Assembly (NCBI GenBank): GCA_046726275.1
Contig: JBKPAF010000016.1
Coordinates: 1-59,977 of the forward strand
Direction of reading: 5' to 3'
DNA: 59,977 nt
DNA from: DASXTW01 sp046726275
GTDB lineage: Bacteria; Actinomycetota; UBA4738
Shown: piece after piece, positions 31,347 through 39,161 of the stretch
Position numbering within the stretch: the stretch's first letter is position 1
How the letters are laid out: each line of letters opens with the position of its first letter
Position numbers and translations under genes: made by a program
Notes under the pieces: model-generated
Database searches by the model: none
What the model saw: only the letters and a program-made list of their open reading frames with translations
What the model was told of the DNA's origin: nothing

Positions 31347-32858
31347 ATGACCGCCGCCTCCATGCTGGGCCAAGCCGCTCCCGTCGCGAATCCCACCATC
31401 GACTATCACGCGATCGCTCCCGAGCTCATCCTGGCGGGGACGATCTTCGTCGTCCTGCTGGCCGACCTGGTCCTCGGAAGGGATCGGAAATGGTGGGCCA
31501 TGCCGATCAGCTTCGTGGGAGTCGCCGGATCCCTGGCCGCGACGTTGACCCTCGTCGGCTCCCGCCGAGTCACGTTCGGTGGGTCCTACGTGGTCGACAA
31601 CTTTGCGCTGCTGTTCAAAGTGTTCTTCCTCGGGGTGGCACTGGTCATCCTGATGATCTCGGTCAGGTACTTCCGGGAGGGCCGGTACTACCAGGGCGAG
31701 TACTACGTGCTCCTGCTGTCGTCGTTCCTTGGGATGCTGGCCATGCCTTCGTCCCGGGACCTGTTGATGCTGTTCATCTCTCTGGAGCTCGTCTCTGCGC
31801 CGGCCTTCCTCCTGGCCGGATTCAGGAAGGGCGACCCTCGGTCCAACGAGGCCGCCCTGAAGTTCTTCCTGATCAGCGTCCTGTCGACCGCGGTGATGCT
31901 GTACGGGATGAGCCTGGTCTATGGCGTGACCGGGACACTGCGATTGGAGGGGATCGCGGCCAAGCTGTCCCAATCGGCCGGATCCTCCAACCTCGCGCTA
32001 GCGGCCATCCTGTTCGTGGTGACGGGGTTCGCCTTCAAGGTCTCGGCATTCCCCTTCCAGTTCTGGGCCCCCGACACCTACGAGGGCTCGCCAGTGCCGG
32101 TGGCGGCATTCCTATCCGTGGCATCGAAGGCGGCCGGGTTCGCCGGTCTGCTCCAGATCATGTTCGTGGCGTTCCTCCCCAGAGCGGACTTCTGGGCGCC
32201 GATCTTCGTCGTGCTCTCCCTCTTCACGATGACCATTGGGAACCTGGTAGCGCTGCAACAGCGGCAGGTGGTGAGGCTGCTCGCGTACTCCTCGATCGCT
32301 CAGGCGGGCTACATGCTCCTGCCCTTCGCCCTGGCCACTCCGGCGGGGGCGGCCGGCACCGTGAACCAGGACGCCTTCGCCGCCGCCACGCTGTACATCC
32401 TGATCTACGGGATGATGAACCTGGGCGCGTTCGCGGTAGCGATCGAGGTGTCCCGTGAGGCGCCGGGTCTCTTGATTAGTGACTTCGCCGGACTCGGGCA
32501 GCGGGCCGCGGCGCTTGCCGTGGCCATGGCCATGTTCCTGATCTCGCTCGCCGGTATCCCACCGCTGGCCGGCTTCTGGGGGAAGTTCTTCATCTTCACG
32601 GCCGCCATCGATCGAGGGGGACCGGGTCCTTGGTTGGCGATCGCCATGGTCATCAACTCGGTGATCTCTCTCGTCTACTACATCTCCATCGTCCGGGTGA
32701 TGTTCTTCGAACCGGTCGTCGAGCCTGTCCGGCCGTTCCGATCCGGCGTCCTGGTGACTGCGGTCGTGGCCCTGGCGGCTGCCTCCGTCGTGGTCATCGG
32801 GATCTTCCCCGGTCTGATCACGGAGATTCCGAAGGTCTCCACGCTCCTCGCCCAGTAG
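31347..32858 (+). CDS. nuoN: NADH-quinone oxidoreductase subunit N, second copy
   Basis: 503 residues, about 14 helices. LMLFISLELVSAPAFLLAGF, FKVSAFPFQFWAPDTYEGSP and LAYSSIAQAGYMLLPFA are the family motifs. Last gene of the second cluster; the following 90 nt hold a new promoter and no clear terminator. Confidence 0.96.
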   Translation: MTAASMLGQAAPVANPTIDYHAIAPELILAGTIFVVLLADLVLGRDRKWWAMPISFVGVAGSLAATLTLVGSRRVTFGGSYVVDNFALLFKVFFLGVALVILMISVRYFREGRYYQGEYYVLLLSSFLGMLAMPSSRDLLMLFISLELVSAPAFLLAGFRKGDPRSNEAALKFFLISVLSTAVMLYGMSLVYGVTGTLRLEGIAAKLSQSAGSSNLALAAILFVVTGFAFKVSAFPFQFWAPDTYEGSPVPVAAFLSVASKAAGFAGLLQIMFVAFLPRADFWAPIFVVLSLFTMTIGNLVALQQRQVVRLLAYSSIAQAGYMLLPFALATPAGAAGTVNQDAFAAATLYILIYGMMNLGAFAVAIEVSREAPGLLISDFAGLGQRAAALAVAMAMFLISLAGIPPLAGFWGKFFIFTAAIDRGGPGPWLAIAMVINSVISLVYYISIVRVMFFEPVVEPVRPFRSGVLVTAVVALAAASVVVIGIFPGLITEIPKVSTLLAQ

Positions 32859-32891
32859 GCATCCGGCGACTGCCGTACGAGCCCGTGCCTA

Positions 32892-32920
32892 TTGCGATTC
32901 CTTGAGGTGCCGGGGATAGT
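32892..32920 (+). promoter_or_regulatory. Predicted promoter of the aminotransferase gene
   Basis: TTGCGA (32892-32897), 17-bp spacer, GATAGT (32915-32920). Start would be near 32927, leaving a short leader that contains GGAAGGAG before ATG 32950. Confidence 0.5.
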
Positions 32921-32949
32921 GGGTGCCTGATTGCGGAAGGAGCCGGGGT

Positions 32950-34161
32950 ATGTCCGAAGAGCCGATCTCGCGGCAGGTCTTCCAGCTCATGACGACGGGC
33001 GAGCCGCTCTATCGTTTCTTCACCACTTCCAAATGGGCCGCGCGGCGGGAGCACGAGGGCATCAGCGACTTCGTGGCCGGAAATCCTCAGGAGGAACCGC
33101 CGCCGGGCATCGTGGAGGCGTTGCAGCGATGGAGCGTCCCCCGGACCCGGGACTGGTACGCCTACATCGATGCCGCCCCCGGCGCCAAGGAGGCGGTCGT
33201 CCGCTCGCTGCGGGAGCGGCTCGGAGTGTCCTTCGAAGAGGACGACGTCTTCCTGACCAACGGGGCGTTCGCGGGACTGTCGATCGCGCTGAAAGCGGTG
33301 GTGGATCCGGGGGACGAGGTCATCTACCCGTCGCCTCCGTGGTTCTTCTATCAGATGATCATCGAGTCGCTCGGGGCCACAGCGGTGCGGGTACGGGTGC
33401 CGCCGCCCGCCTTCGACCTCGACGTCGATGCCGTCCGCGAGGCCATCACGGAGCGGACCAGAGCCATCGTGGTGAACTCGCCGAACAATCCCACCGGGCG
33501 GATCTATCCACCGGAGGTGCTTCGCAAGCTTGCCGACGTCCTCGATGAGGCCTCGGCGCGCAACCACCGGCCGATCTATCTCATTTCCGACGAGTCCTAC
33601 AGCCGGATCCTGTTCGACGGCCGCGGGTTCGACTCCCCGACAACGTTCTATCCACGGTCGTTCCTCGTCTACACCTACGGGAAGACCCTGCTCACCCCGG
33701 GCCAGCGCCTGGGCTACGTGGCGCTGCCGCCGTTCATGCCGGACCGCGAACTGATGCGAGGGGCCGTGTTCCTGATGGTGCTGGCGCTCGGGTACGCCTT
33801 CCCGTCCGTCCTCCTCCAGCGGGCTCTGCCGGACCTGGAGCGCCTGAGCATCGACCTCCGCCACCTCCAGGAGAAACGCGACCGGATGGTGGGGGCCCTC
33901 AGCGGCATGGGATACGACGTGAACATGCCGGAAGGGACGTTCTACCTCCTGCCGCGCTCACCGATCCAGGACGATCTGACCTTCGCCGACATCCTGGCGG
34001 GCCATGACATCTTCGTGCTCCCAGGTGTCCTGGTCGAGCTCCCCGGATACTTCCGGATCTCGCTTACGGCGAACGACGAGATGATCGACCGGGCGCTCCC
34101 CGGATTCGCCTCCGCGATCGAGGAGGCGGAGGCCGATCGGCGGCGAGCGGCCCGCCTCTAG
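32950..34161 (+). CDS. Class I/II PLP-dependent aminotransferase
   Basis: 403 residues from ATG 32950, which has GGAAGGAG at 8-nt spacing; an open frame 9 codons longer lacks one. Fold-type I features: SPNNPTGRIYPP (PLP-phosphate region), DESYSR (Asp contacting the pyridine N and the Tyr), and YGKTL with the Schiff-base Lys245, followed by QRLGYVALPP with Arg. These enzymes move an amino group between an amino acid and 2-oxoglutarate or another keto acid. Substrate cannot be deduced. Stands alone between nuo2 and htpX. Confidence 0.85.
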   Translation: MSEEPISRQVFQLMTTGEPLYRFFTTSKWAARREHEGISDFVAGNPQEEPPPGIVEALQRWSVPRTRDWYAYIDAAPGAKEAVVRSLRERLGVSFEEDDVFLTNGAFAGLSIALKAVVDPGDEVIYPSPPWFFYQMIIESLGATAVRVRVPPPAFDLDVDAVREAITERTRAIVVNSPNNPTGRIYPPEVLRKLADVLDEASARNHRPIYLISDESYSRILFDGRGFDSPTTFYPRSFLVYTYGKTLLTPGQRLGYVALPPFMPDRELMRGAVFLMVLALGYAFPSVLLQRALPDLERLSIDLRHLQEKRDRMVGALSGMGYDVNMPEGTFYLLPRSPIQDDLTFADILAGHDIFVLPGVLVELPGYFRISLTANDEMIDRALPGFASAIEEAEADRRRAARL

Positions 34162-34197
34162 AGTCTGACGCTCACATTCAATTCACAAAGATCGCCG

Positions 34198-34357
34198 TAA
34201 AATGGAGTCCAGCGAAGGGGAGTAGCCCAACGTCCAGGGTCGTCAGGACGCTCGAGAGAGCCGGCCCGGCGGGGGAGTCCCCGGCGAGACCTTCGCCAGG
34301 AGGCGGAGGTCTCTTGCATAAGGAGGACCCGGAGGGGCCGGGTTCCCTAAGGAGGGA
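34198..34357 (+). promoter_or_regulatory. -10 element and structured 5' leader of htpX
   Basis: A TAAAAT -10-like box lies at 34198-34203; no convincing -35. The 150-nt leader contains GAGACCTTCGCC-AGGA-GGCGGAGGTCTC (34286-34313, 12 bp with one G-U), followed by AAGGAGG, a GC-rich imperfect hairpin (about 34325-34346) and a second AAGGAGG just before the start. The stacked hairpins and doubled Shine-Dalgarno suggest post-transcriptional control; this is untested inference. Confidence 0.4.
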
Positions 34358-34363
34358 ATGGAA

Positions 34364-35221
34364 GTGAACAGGGTCAAGACCTGGGTGCTGATAGCAGGCC
34401 TGGGTGCGCTGTTCGTGGTGATCGGCGGTCTCATCGGTGGCAACCAGGGAGCCGTGATCGCCCTGGTCATCGCGCTGGTGTTCAACTTCGCCATGTACTG
34501 GTACTCGGACAAGATCGCCATCGCCACGACGCGATCGAAGCCGGTCAGTGAGGCCGAGTTCCCCGAGCTCTATCGGATCGTCCGCGAGCTGGCTCAGTCC
34601 AAGAACATGCCCCTGCCGCGGATCTACGTGAGCGACATGATGCAGCCGAACGCGTTCGCCACCGGGCGCAACCCTCACCATGCGGCGGTGTCGGTGACCA
34701 GGGGGATCCTCGAGATCTTGGACGAGCGAGAGCTGAGGGGTGTTCTTGCCCATGAGCTCTCGCACGTGACGAACCGCGACATCCTGATCGGGTCTGTCGC
34801 CGCGGCCATCGCCATGTCGATCACCTTCCTGGCCAGGTTCGCCTTCTTCTTCGGAGGCTCTCGGGACGACCGGGACAACGCGTTCGGCCCGTTCGCCATG
34901 CTCTTCGCGTGGATCCTCGCTCCGATCGCGGCGGCCCTGATCCAGATGGCCGTCTCCAGGTCCCGCGAGTACCAGGCGGACGAGTCGGGGGCCTACCTTT
35001 CACGCGACCCTGAGGCTCTGGCAAGCGCGCTGCGGAAGATCGATGCAGCGGCCAAGCAGGTCCCGGTGCCCGCGACCGTGTCTCCCGCGCAGGCTCACAT
35101 GTTCATCGTCAATCCGTTCAGCGGTCGAAGCGCGGCCCAGTCGTTTGCCAGGTTGTTCTCGACGCACCCGCCCACGGAGGAGCGCATCGAGCGGCTCGAG
35201 GAGATCGCTCAGAAGCTGTAG
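34364..35221 (+). CDS. htpX: Membrane zinc metalloprotease HtpX
   Basis: 285 residues from GTG 34364 (MNRVKTW), whose distance to the AAGGAGG is better than for ATG 34358, which lies only 2 nt from it. M48B family: two N-terminal helices (about 6-25 and 29-46), zinc motif HELSH at 130-134, a further helix pair (about 142-160 and 175-195) and SREYQADE with the third Zn ligand Glu. HtpX degrades misfolded membrane proteins on the cytoplasmic side. Conserved neighbour of the nuo2 region in actinomycetes. The stop is 3 nt from the convergent yajQ stop. Confidence 0.95.
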   Translation: MNRVKTWVLIAGLGALFVVIGGLIGGNQGAVIALVIALVFNFAMYWYSDKIAIATTRSKPVSEAEFPELYRIVRELAQSKNMPLPRIYVSDMMQPNAFATGRNPHHAAVSVTRGILEILDERELRGVLAHELSHVTNRDILIGSVAAAIAMSITFLARFAFFFGGSRDDRDNAFGPFAMLFAWILAPIAAALIQMAVSRSREYQADESGAYLSRDPEALASALRKIDAAAKQVPVPATVSPAQAHMFIVNPFSGRSAAQSFARLFSTHPPTEERIERLEEIAQKL

Positions 35222-35224
35222 CGC

Positions 35225-35722
35225 CTACGGACGGTAGTTCGTGAACTGAAGGGGGATGTCGAAGTCCTCCTCCTTCAGGGCCTTGATCACGGCCTGAAGG
35301 TCATCCTTCTTCTTGCCGGTGACCCTGAGCTGGTCTCCCTGGACCTGCGTCTGGACCTTGATGCCCGACGCCTTGATGAACTTGGTCAGCTCGCGGGCCT
35401 TGTCCTCCGAGATGCCCCGGTTGATGTGGACGGACTGACGGACCGTTCCCTTGGCGGCAGGCAGCACCGGTCCCTCCTTCAGGGCCTTGAGGGAGATGCT
35501 TCGCCGGACGAACTTCTCCTTGAGCACCTCGACGGCGGCCTTGAGGCGATTTTCGGTGCTCGACCGGACCTCGATCAGGTCCTCGTCCATGGACATGCCG
35601 GTTCCGGTCCCCTTGAAGTCGAACCGAGTCTGGATCTCGCGGGTAGCCTGGTCGAGGGCGTTCTTCACCTCGTGCTGGTCCACCTCGGAGACGACGTCGA
35701 AGGAGAACTGGTCTTTCGCCAT
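35225..35722 (-). CDS. yajQ: YajQ family nucleotide-binding protein
   Basis: 165 residues, two ferredoxin-like repeats. The N-terminus MAKDQFSFDVVSEVDQHEV and C-terminal end DIPLQFTNYR are family signatures, with VRQSVHINRGISEDKARELTKFIK in the middle (landmark). YajQ proteins bind nucleotides; some bind cyclic di-GMP and act with transcription factors. No catalytic role is visible. ATG start at 35722, transcribed towards htpX. Confidence 0.95.
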   Translation of the reverse strand: MAKDQFSFDVVSEVDQHEVKNALDQATREIQTRFDFKGTGTGMSMDEDLIEVRSSTENRLKAAVEVLKEKFVRRSISLKALKEGPVLPAAKGTVRQSVHINRGISEDKARELTKFIKASGIKVQTQVQGDQLRVTGKKKDDLQAVIKALKEEDFDIPLQFTNYRP

Positions 35723-35771
35723 AACCGTAAATCTAGCGGATCGAACCCGGATGTTATCCTGGGATTTCAGC

Positions 35772-35856
35772 GGGAGGGTGCCCGAGCGGCCAAAGGGAGC
35801 GGTCTGTAAAATCGCCGGCGTAGCCTACGGAGGTTCGAATCCTCCCCCTCCCACCA
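35772..35856 (+). tRNA. tRNA-Tyr (anticodon GTA)
   Basis: 85 nt including an encoded CCA. Acceptor GGGAGGG/CCCTCCC with discriminator A; anticodon stem GCGGT/ATCGC with loop CTGTAAA; a long variable arm (class II); T-arm GGAGG-TTCGAAT-CCTCC. Class II form plus GTA anticodon fixes the identity as bacterial Tyr. Confidence 0.95.
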
Positions 35857-35984
35857 GCTCACTACCCGCCCAAACTCACCACCAACCGAACAACAACCGA
35901 TTTTCCTGATCTGAAAAGCATCGTGGTTCGCATTCTCGGGGCCTTTGTGATATCCCTCCGGTTCCTCAGGAGATCGGGGGGTCC

Positions 35985-36224
35985 GTGATGGTCGGACGTA
36001 GAGGTTTCCGTCGCAGGAGACGGAGGATGGCGCGTCGGCGCGTCCTTTTGGTCGGCGGCATGGTCGCGATCGGCACGAAGAAGATGTCGGCGGCGCATGC
36101 CAAGCAGATCGAGGAACACACGGGGGTTCCACCCGAGGAACTCGAGGACGAAGACCTCGCCCAGGCGATGCAAGAACTGAACGTCCCTGATGTCGAGGCG
36201 AATCCGAACGAGCTCGAGCAGTAG
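35985..36224 (+). CDS. Small basic/acidic protein of unknown function (SHOCT-like C-terminus)
   Basis: 79 residues from GTG 35985 (ATG 35988 equally possible), preceded by AGGAG and GGGGGG. The N-terminal 20 residues are almost all Arg and Gly (GRRGFRRRRRRMARRR), followed by a short hydrophobic patch (VLLVGGMVAIG) and an acidic helical end (QIEEHTGVPPEELEDEDLAQAM) similar to short C-terminal oligomerisation modules. I cannot assign a function. The preceding 128 nt after tRNA-Tyr contain an A/C-rich run but no recognisable element. Confidence 0.55.
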   Translation: MMVGRRGFRRRRRRMARRRVLLVGGMVAIGTKKMSAAHAKQIEEHTGVPPEELEDEDLAQAMQELNVPDVEANPNELEQ

Positions 36225-36274
36225 CCAGGAAACACGGCTGAGTCGACCCAGAGCTTCGCTCCGCGGGGCCGCTC

Positions 36275-37075
36275 CTAGCGGCTGCCGCGGCGGGGCATGA
36301 GCGTTTCCTGAACGAGGCCGTGGCCCGGACCGTGGTTCACCCGGATCACACGGGTCGGTCCATCGGCCCGCAGGGCGATCGTTCGTGGCTGTTCGGCTGG
36401 GGGAGCGATGAGCGTCGCTCCGGGCACCAGTTCCTCTCCTCCGCGCTCGACCCGAACCGCGCCCTCGCGGACGCTGGCCAGCCCGCCCTCACCTGCATTC
36501 ATCTCCAACGTGAGCATGGCCCCCGGCTCCAGACGCGAGTCCGTGAACAGACGGATGTCGCCGTTCACCCGCAGGGGCGACCGGGGCCCGACCAGCTCCT
36601 TGGTCAGCACTCCCTCCGCCTCCTGATAGCGGGGAGCCTTCGAATCCATGAGGACATTGAAGGCGGCCCCGGCCGGTACCGGGTCGGTCGAGTACACGAG
36701 GATGTAGGCGCGCGTATCGACCTCGCCGTGGTTCCACTCCGAATGGACCATCCCGCGTCGGCCTTCCGTGAACTGGCCCACGTCGCCAGTGTCCATGTGC
36801 CCCGAGATGTGGTTCAAGGCGTCATCGTGATCGAGCTGGCCCTCCTCGATGTAGAAGAGCCGCTCGTTGAACCGGTGCGGATGGTGTCCGATCCCGAGGC
36901 CGGCGTCGATGATGGAGTCGTGCACCGTGATGAGCGGCCCGGATGCCTGGATGGAGACGAACGGGCCGATCGCTTCGACGGCCGTCAGCCCCGGCATGCC
37001 GAAATCGGACTCACCGAGGACCACGTGGTTGTCGGGCGCCAGGACCAGATACGGCTGGGTGGTCGCCTTCGCCAT
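36275..37075 (-). CDS. Pirin-family bicupin protein
   Basis: 266 residues from ATG 37075. The N-terminal cupin carries the pirin metal site: HHPHRFNERLFYIEEGQLDHDD (landmark; His pair about 63-65) and SEWNHGE later. The C-terminal cupin (TLEMNAGEGGLASVREGAVRVE) lacks metal ligands. Pirins bind Fe and act as quercetinase-like dioxygenases or redox regulators; the role here is unknown. The ATG overlaps the stop of the HIT-like gene, so the two are translationally coupled. Confidence 0.85.
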   Translation of the reverse strand: MAKATTQPYLVLAPDNHVVLGESDFGMPGLTAVEAIGPFVSIQASGPLITVHDSIIDAGLGIGHHPHRFNERLFYIEEGQLDHDDALNHISGHMDTGDVGQFTEGRRGMVHSEWNHGEVDTRAYILVYSTDPVPAGAAFNVLMDSKAPRYQEAEGVLTKELVGPRSPLRVNGDIRLFTDSRLEPGAMLTLEMNAGEGGLASVREGAVRVERGGEELVPGATLIAPPAEQPRTIALRADGPTRVIRVNHGPGHGLVQETLMPRRGSR

Positions 37076-37404
37076 CACTCCGCCCTCCCCGTCGCCGCCC
37101 CGAACCACGGTGGCTGCTCTTTGTCGAAAAAGCCTCCGGCCGGCCGAGCATGGGCATGCCAGTGGTCAGGGATCCGGCGTCGCTCGCCGTCGATCCAGTA
37201 GCCGCCCTCACCGTAGCGAGCGGACGCGATCCCGGCCAGGCGGTCCAGCAGCCGCTCCTCGAGGTCGGAGTCCGGGAGGCCGTGCAGGCGCCACACCACC
37301 ATCGGGGTGCCGCACACCAGGCAGTCAGCCACCCAACACTGTTCGTCCTCGAAGTGCCACGGCGTGACCCGCTCGGCCGAACAGAGGACGCATTCCTCGC
37401 TCAT
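37075..37404 (-). CDS. HIT-like zinc-binding protein
   Basis: 109 residues. Cys5-x2-Cys8 and Cys28-x2-Cys31 could form a zinc site, and His81-Trp-His83-Ala-His85 resembles the histidine triad of HIT nucleotide hydrolases, though the residues that normally surround it differ. HIT proteins hydrolyse nucleoside phosphoramidates or adenylates. The protein is short for the family. Its stop TGA overlaps the pirin ATG. ATG start at 37404. Confidence 0.6.
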   Translation of the reverse strand: MSEECVLCSAERVTPWHFEDEQCWVADCLVCGTPMVVWRLHGLPDSDLEERLLDRLAGIASARYGEGGYWIDGERRRIPDHWHAHARPAGGFFDKEQPPWFGAATGRAE

Positions 37405-37444
37405 CGCAGCTCCAACCGTAGCGAAGTCGATGGGCTAGTGCGCT

Positions 37445-37912
37445 TCAGTCCCGCGTCAGGGTCACCCGATCGCCCGGCTGGACGCCGTGAGCCCCGAACC
37501 ATCCCTGGTTTGCCTCGACCGCCCCGACGTAGGTGACTGCGGGGTTGTACACGGGGCAGGGGTCCGCCCGGCAGGGCGCCATGTGCAGGATCTTCAGGAT
37601 CCGTCCGGACTGGTCCCAGAAGGCGATCGACAGCGGGATGAGGGTGTTCTTCATCCAGAACCCGCCCACGTGGGGCCCATCGAAGACGAACACCATCCCG
37701 GCGTCCTGGTCGAGCCTGGGACGGTTCATCAGGCCGATGGACCTGGCGCGCCCATTGGTGGCGAGCTCGACGTCCAACCTGGCCACGCCGGACCTGGTCG
37801 ACACGTGGAGCGTGCCTCTGGGCAGATTCGCCTGGTGGACGGTCGAGGAGCAGGAGAAGGCCAGGAGCGCCACCGCCGCCCCGACCCATGCTGCCCGCCA
37901 TAGTTGGATCAT
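37445..37912 (-). CDS. DUF192 family lipoprotein
   Basis: 155 residues from ATG 37912. A lipoprotein signal runs MIQLWRAAWVGAAVALLAFSC, with Cys21 as the lipid-modified residue. The DUF192 core is unmistakable: SIGLMNRPRLDQDAGMVFVFDG, then FWMKNTLIPLSIAFWD and a terminal PGDRVTL. The fold is known but the function is not; the protein would sit on the outside of the membrane. Transcribed away from the tRNA-Thr gene. Confidence 0.85.
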   Translation of the reverse strand: MIQLWRAAWVGAAVALLAFSCSSTVHQANLPRGTLHVSTRSGVARLDVELATNGRARSIGLMNRPRLDQDAGMVFVFDGPHVGGFWMKNTLIPLSIAFWDQSGRILKILHMAPCRADPCPVYNPAVTYVGAVEANQGWFGAHGVQPGDRVTLTRD

Positions 37913-37979
37913 GACCGGCCATTGTCCTAGACGGGTGGAGGCTTCGGTTGGACCCCGCCCGAGTATCATGGGTCGGCAC

Positions 37980-38052
37980 GCTGGAGTAGCTCAGTCGGCA
38001 GAGCACGGGCATGGTAAGTCCGGGGTCGCGGGTTCGATTCCCGCCTCCAGCT
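37980..38052 (+). tRNA. tRNA-Thr (anticodon GGT)
   Basis: 73 nt, no encoded CCA. Acceptor GCTGGAG/CTCCAGC; anticodon stem CGGGC/GTCCG with loop ATGGTAA; T-arm GCGGG-TTCGATT-CCCGC. A possible -10 TATCAT lies at 37964-37969. It stands 22 nt before tRNA-Met and likely shares a transcript with it and rpmG. Confidence 0.93.
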
Positions 38053-38074
38053 CTCGATACACTGATCGCTGCGA

Positions 38075-38149
38075 GGCGGCGTAGCTCAGGGGCAGAGCAA
38101 GCGGCTCATAATCGCTGTGTCGGTGGTTCGAGTCCACCCGCCGCTACCA
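38075..38149 (+). tRNA. tRNA-Met (anticodon CAT, elongator type)
   Basis: 75 nt including CCA. Acceptor GGCGGCG/CGCCGCT (one G-U); anticodon loop CTCATAA on stem AGCGG/TCGCT; T-arm GGTGG-TTCGAGT-CCACC. It lacks the three G-C pairs and the unpaired first base of an initiator tRNA, so it is an elongator (or an Ile2 isoacceptor, which needs a modified C34). Confidence 0.9.
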
Positions 38150-38181
38150 GCGAGGTCTGAAGGAGAAGAGGACGGACGAGC

Positions 38182-38346
38182 ATGGCGAAGTCGGACAATA
38201 GGCCGAAGATCACGATGGCCTGCACCGAGTGCAGGCACCGCAACTACACCACCGTCAAGAGCCGGATCAACGACCGCGACCGGATCGAGCTGCGCAAGTA
38301 CTGCCGGTGGTGCGGGTCGCACACGCTGCACCGCGAGACCCGCTGA
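38182..38346 (+). CDS. rpmG: 50S ribosomal protein L33
   Basis: 54 residues starting MAKSDNRPKITMACTEC. Two CxxC pairs (Cys14/Cys17 and Cys37/Cys40, CRWC) make this the zinc-binding C+ form. ATG 38182 has GGAGAAGAGG about 10 nt upstream. The order tRNA-Thr, tRNA-Met, rpmG, then hadA/B and tRNA-Trp-secE is conserved in actinomycetes. Confidence 0.95.
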   Translation: MAKSDNRPKITMACTECRHRNYTTVKSRINDRDRIELRKYCRWCGSHTLHRETR

Positions 38347-38376
38347 CCGGCGAGCACCCTCATCGGGTCCAGCCGA

Positions 38377-39051
38377 CTAGCTGACGGCCTTCACCTTTCC
38401 GTGGCGGATGGCCAGGGCCATCGCCTCCAGCTTCGTGTGCACTCCGAGCCGGGTGAGGATGTTCTGGACGTGGGTTCGCAGGGTGAGCGGGCTCACGCCC
38501 AGCTTGCCGGCGATCTCGGTTGTGGGGACGCCCTCCGCCAGCATCTGCAGGATCTCCGTCTGGCGGGGGGTGAGCCGGTTGACCCGTTGCCGCTCCGTGG
38601 CCTCCTGGTGCCGCCGGTGCCTCAAATGCCGCAACAGACGGCTTCTCTCCTGCGCGTCCAGGATCGTCTCGCCTCTGTGGGCCTTGCGAACGAGGTCGGG
38701 GAGCTCGGTCAGCGGCGTGATCTTGGAGACGTAGCCGATCGCTCCGGCTTCCACGGCTCTGGCCTTGACCAGGTCGTCGTCGTGGGCGGAGAGGACGACC
38801 ACCTTGGTCTCCGGGTAGGCCTCCAGCACACGCCGGATCGTCTCGACCCCGCCCATGCCCGGCATCTCCATGTCCAGGAGGACGATGTGGGGCCGCTCCC
38901 GCCGGGCGATCTCCACCGCGTCGGCGCCGCTGGCGGCCACCCGCGCCTCCATGTCCCGCTCCAAGCGGACGGCCAGCGCCAGGGCCTCGGCGAAGGTGCG
39001 GTGATCGTCCACCACCAGAATGGAGATGGAAGATGCTCGCTTTGCCCGCAC
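38377..39051 (-). CDS. NarL/FixJ-type response regulator (REC-LuxR)
   Basis: 224 residues from GTG 39051; a TTG at 39093 would add 14 residues. The receiver domain has the acidic pair in ISILVVDDH, phospho-acceptor Asp in VLLDMEMPG, Ser in VVVLSAHD and Lys in YVSKITP. The LuxR HTH follows (LTPRQTEILQMLAEGVPTTEIAGKLGVSPLTLRTHVQNILTRLG as landmark). No histidine kinase is adjacent, so it is an orphan. It lies between rpmG and the fatty-acid-like genes where other actinomycetes have none. Confidence 0.9.
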   Translation of the reverse strand: MRAKRASSISILVVDDHRTFAEALALAVRLERDMEARVAASGADAVEIARRERPHIVLLDMEMPGMGGVETIRRVLEAYPETKVVVLSAHDDDLVKARAVEAGAIGYVSKITPLTELPDLVRKAHRGETILDAQERSRLLRHLRHRRHQEATERQRVNRLTPRQTEILQMLAEGVPTTEIAGKLGVSPLTLRTHVQNILTRLGVHTKLEAMALAIRHGKVKAVS

Positions 39052-39161
39052 GGCCGTATGCTTGCACTTCGGATTGCCCGATGCGAGCGACAAAACGGCA
39101 CGTATTTCGGGGCGGCTTGCTCCCGCATGGTCGCCACTGATTCACCGATCGAGGAGGATCC

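Noticed and set aside
34171..34188. Possible third Rex site upstream of htpX (CTCACATTCAATTCACAA)
   Set aside because: Only the right arm TTCACAA matches; the left arm has no resemblance to TTGTGAA, and HtpX is not a Rex target I know of.
35857..35984. A/C-rich stretch after tRNA-Tyr as a regulatory RNA
   Set aside because: It is compositionally striking but has no stem, promoter pair or terminator that I can support.
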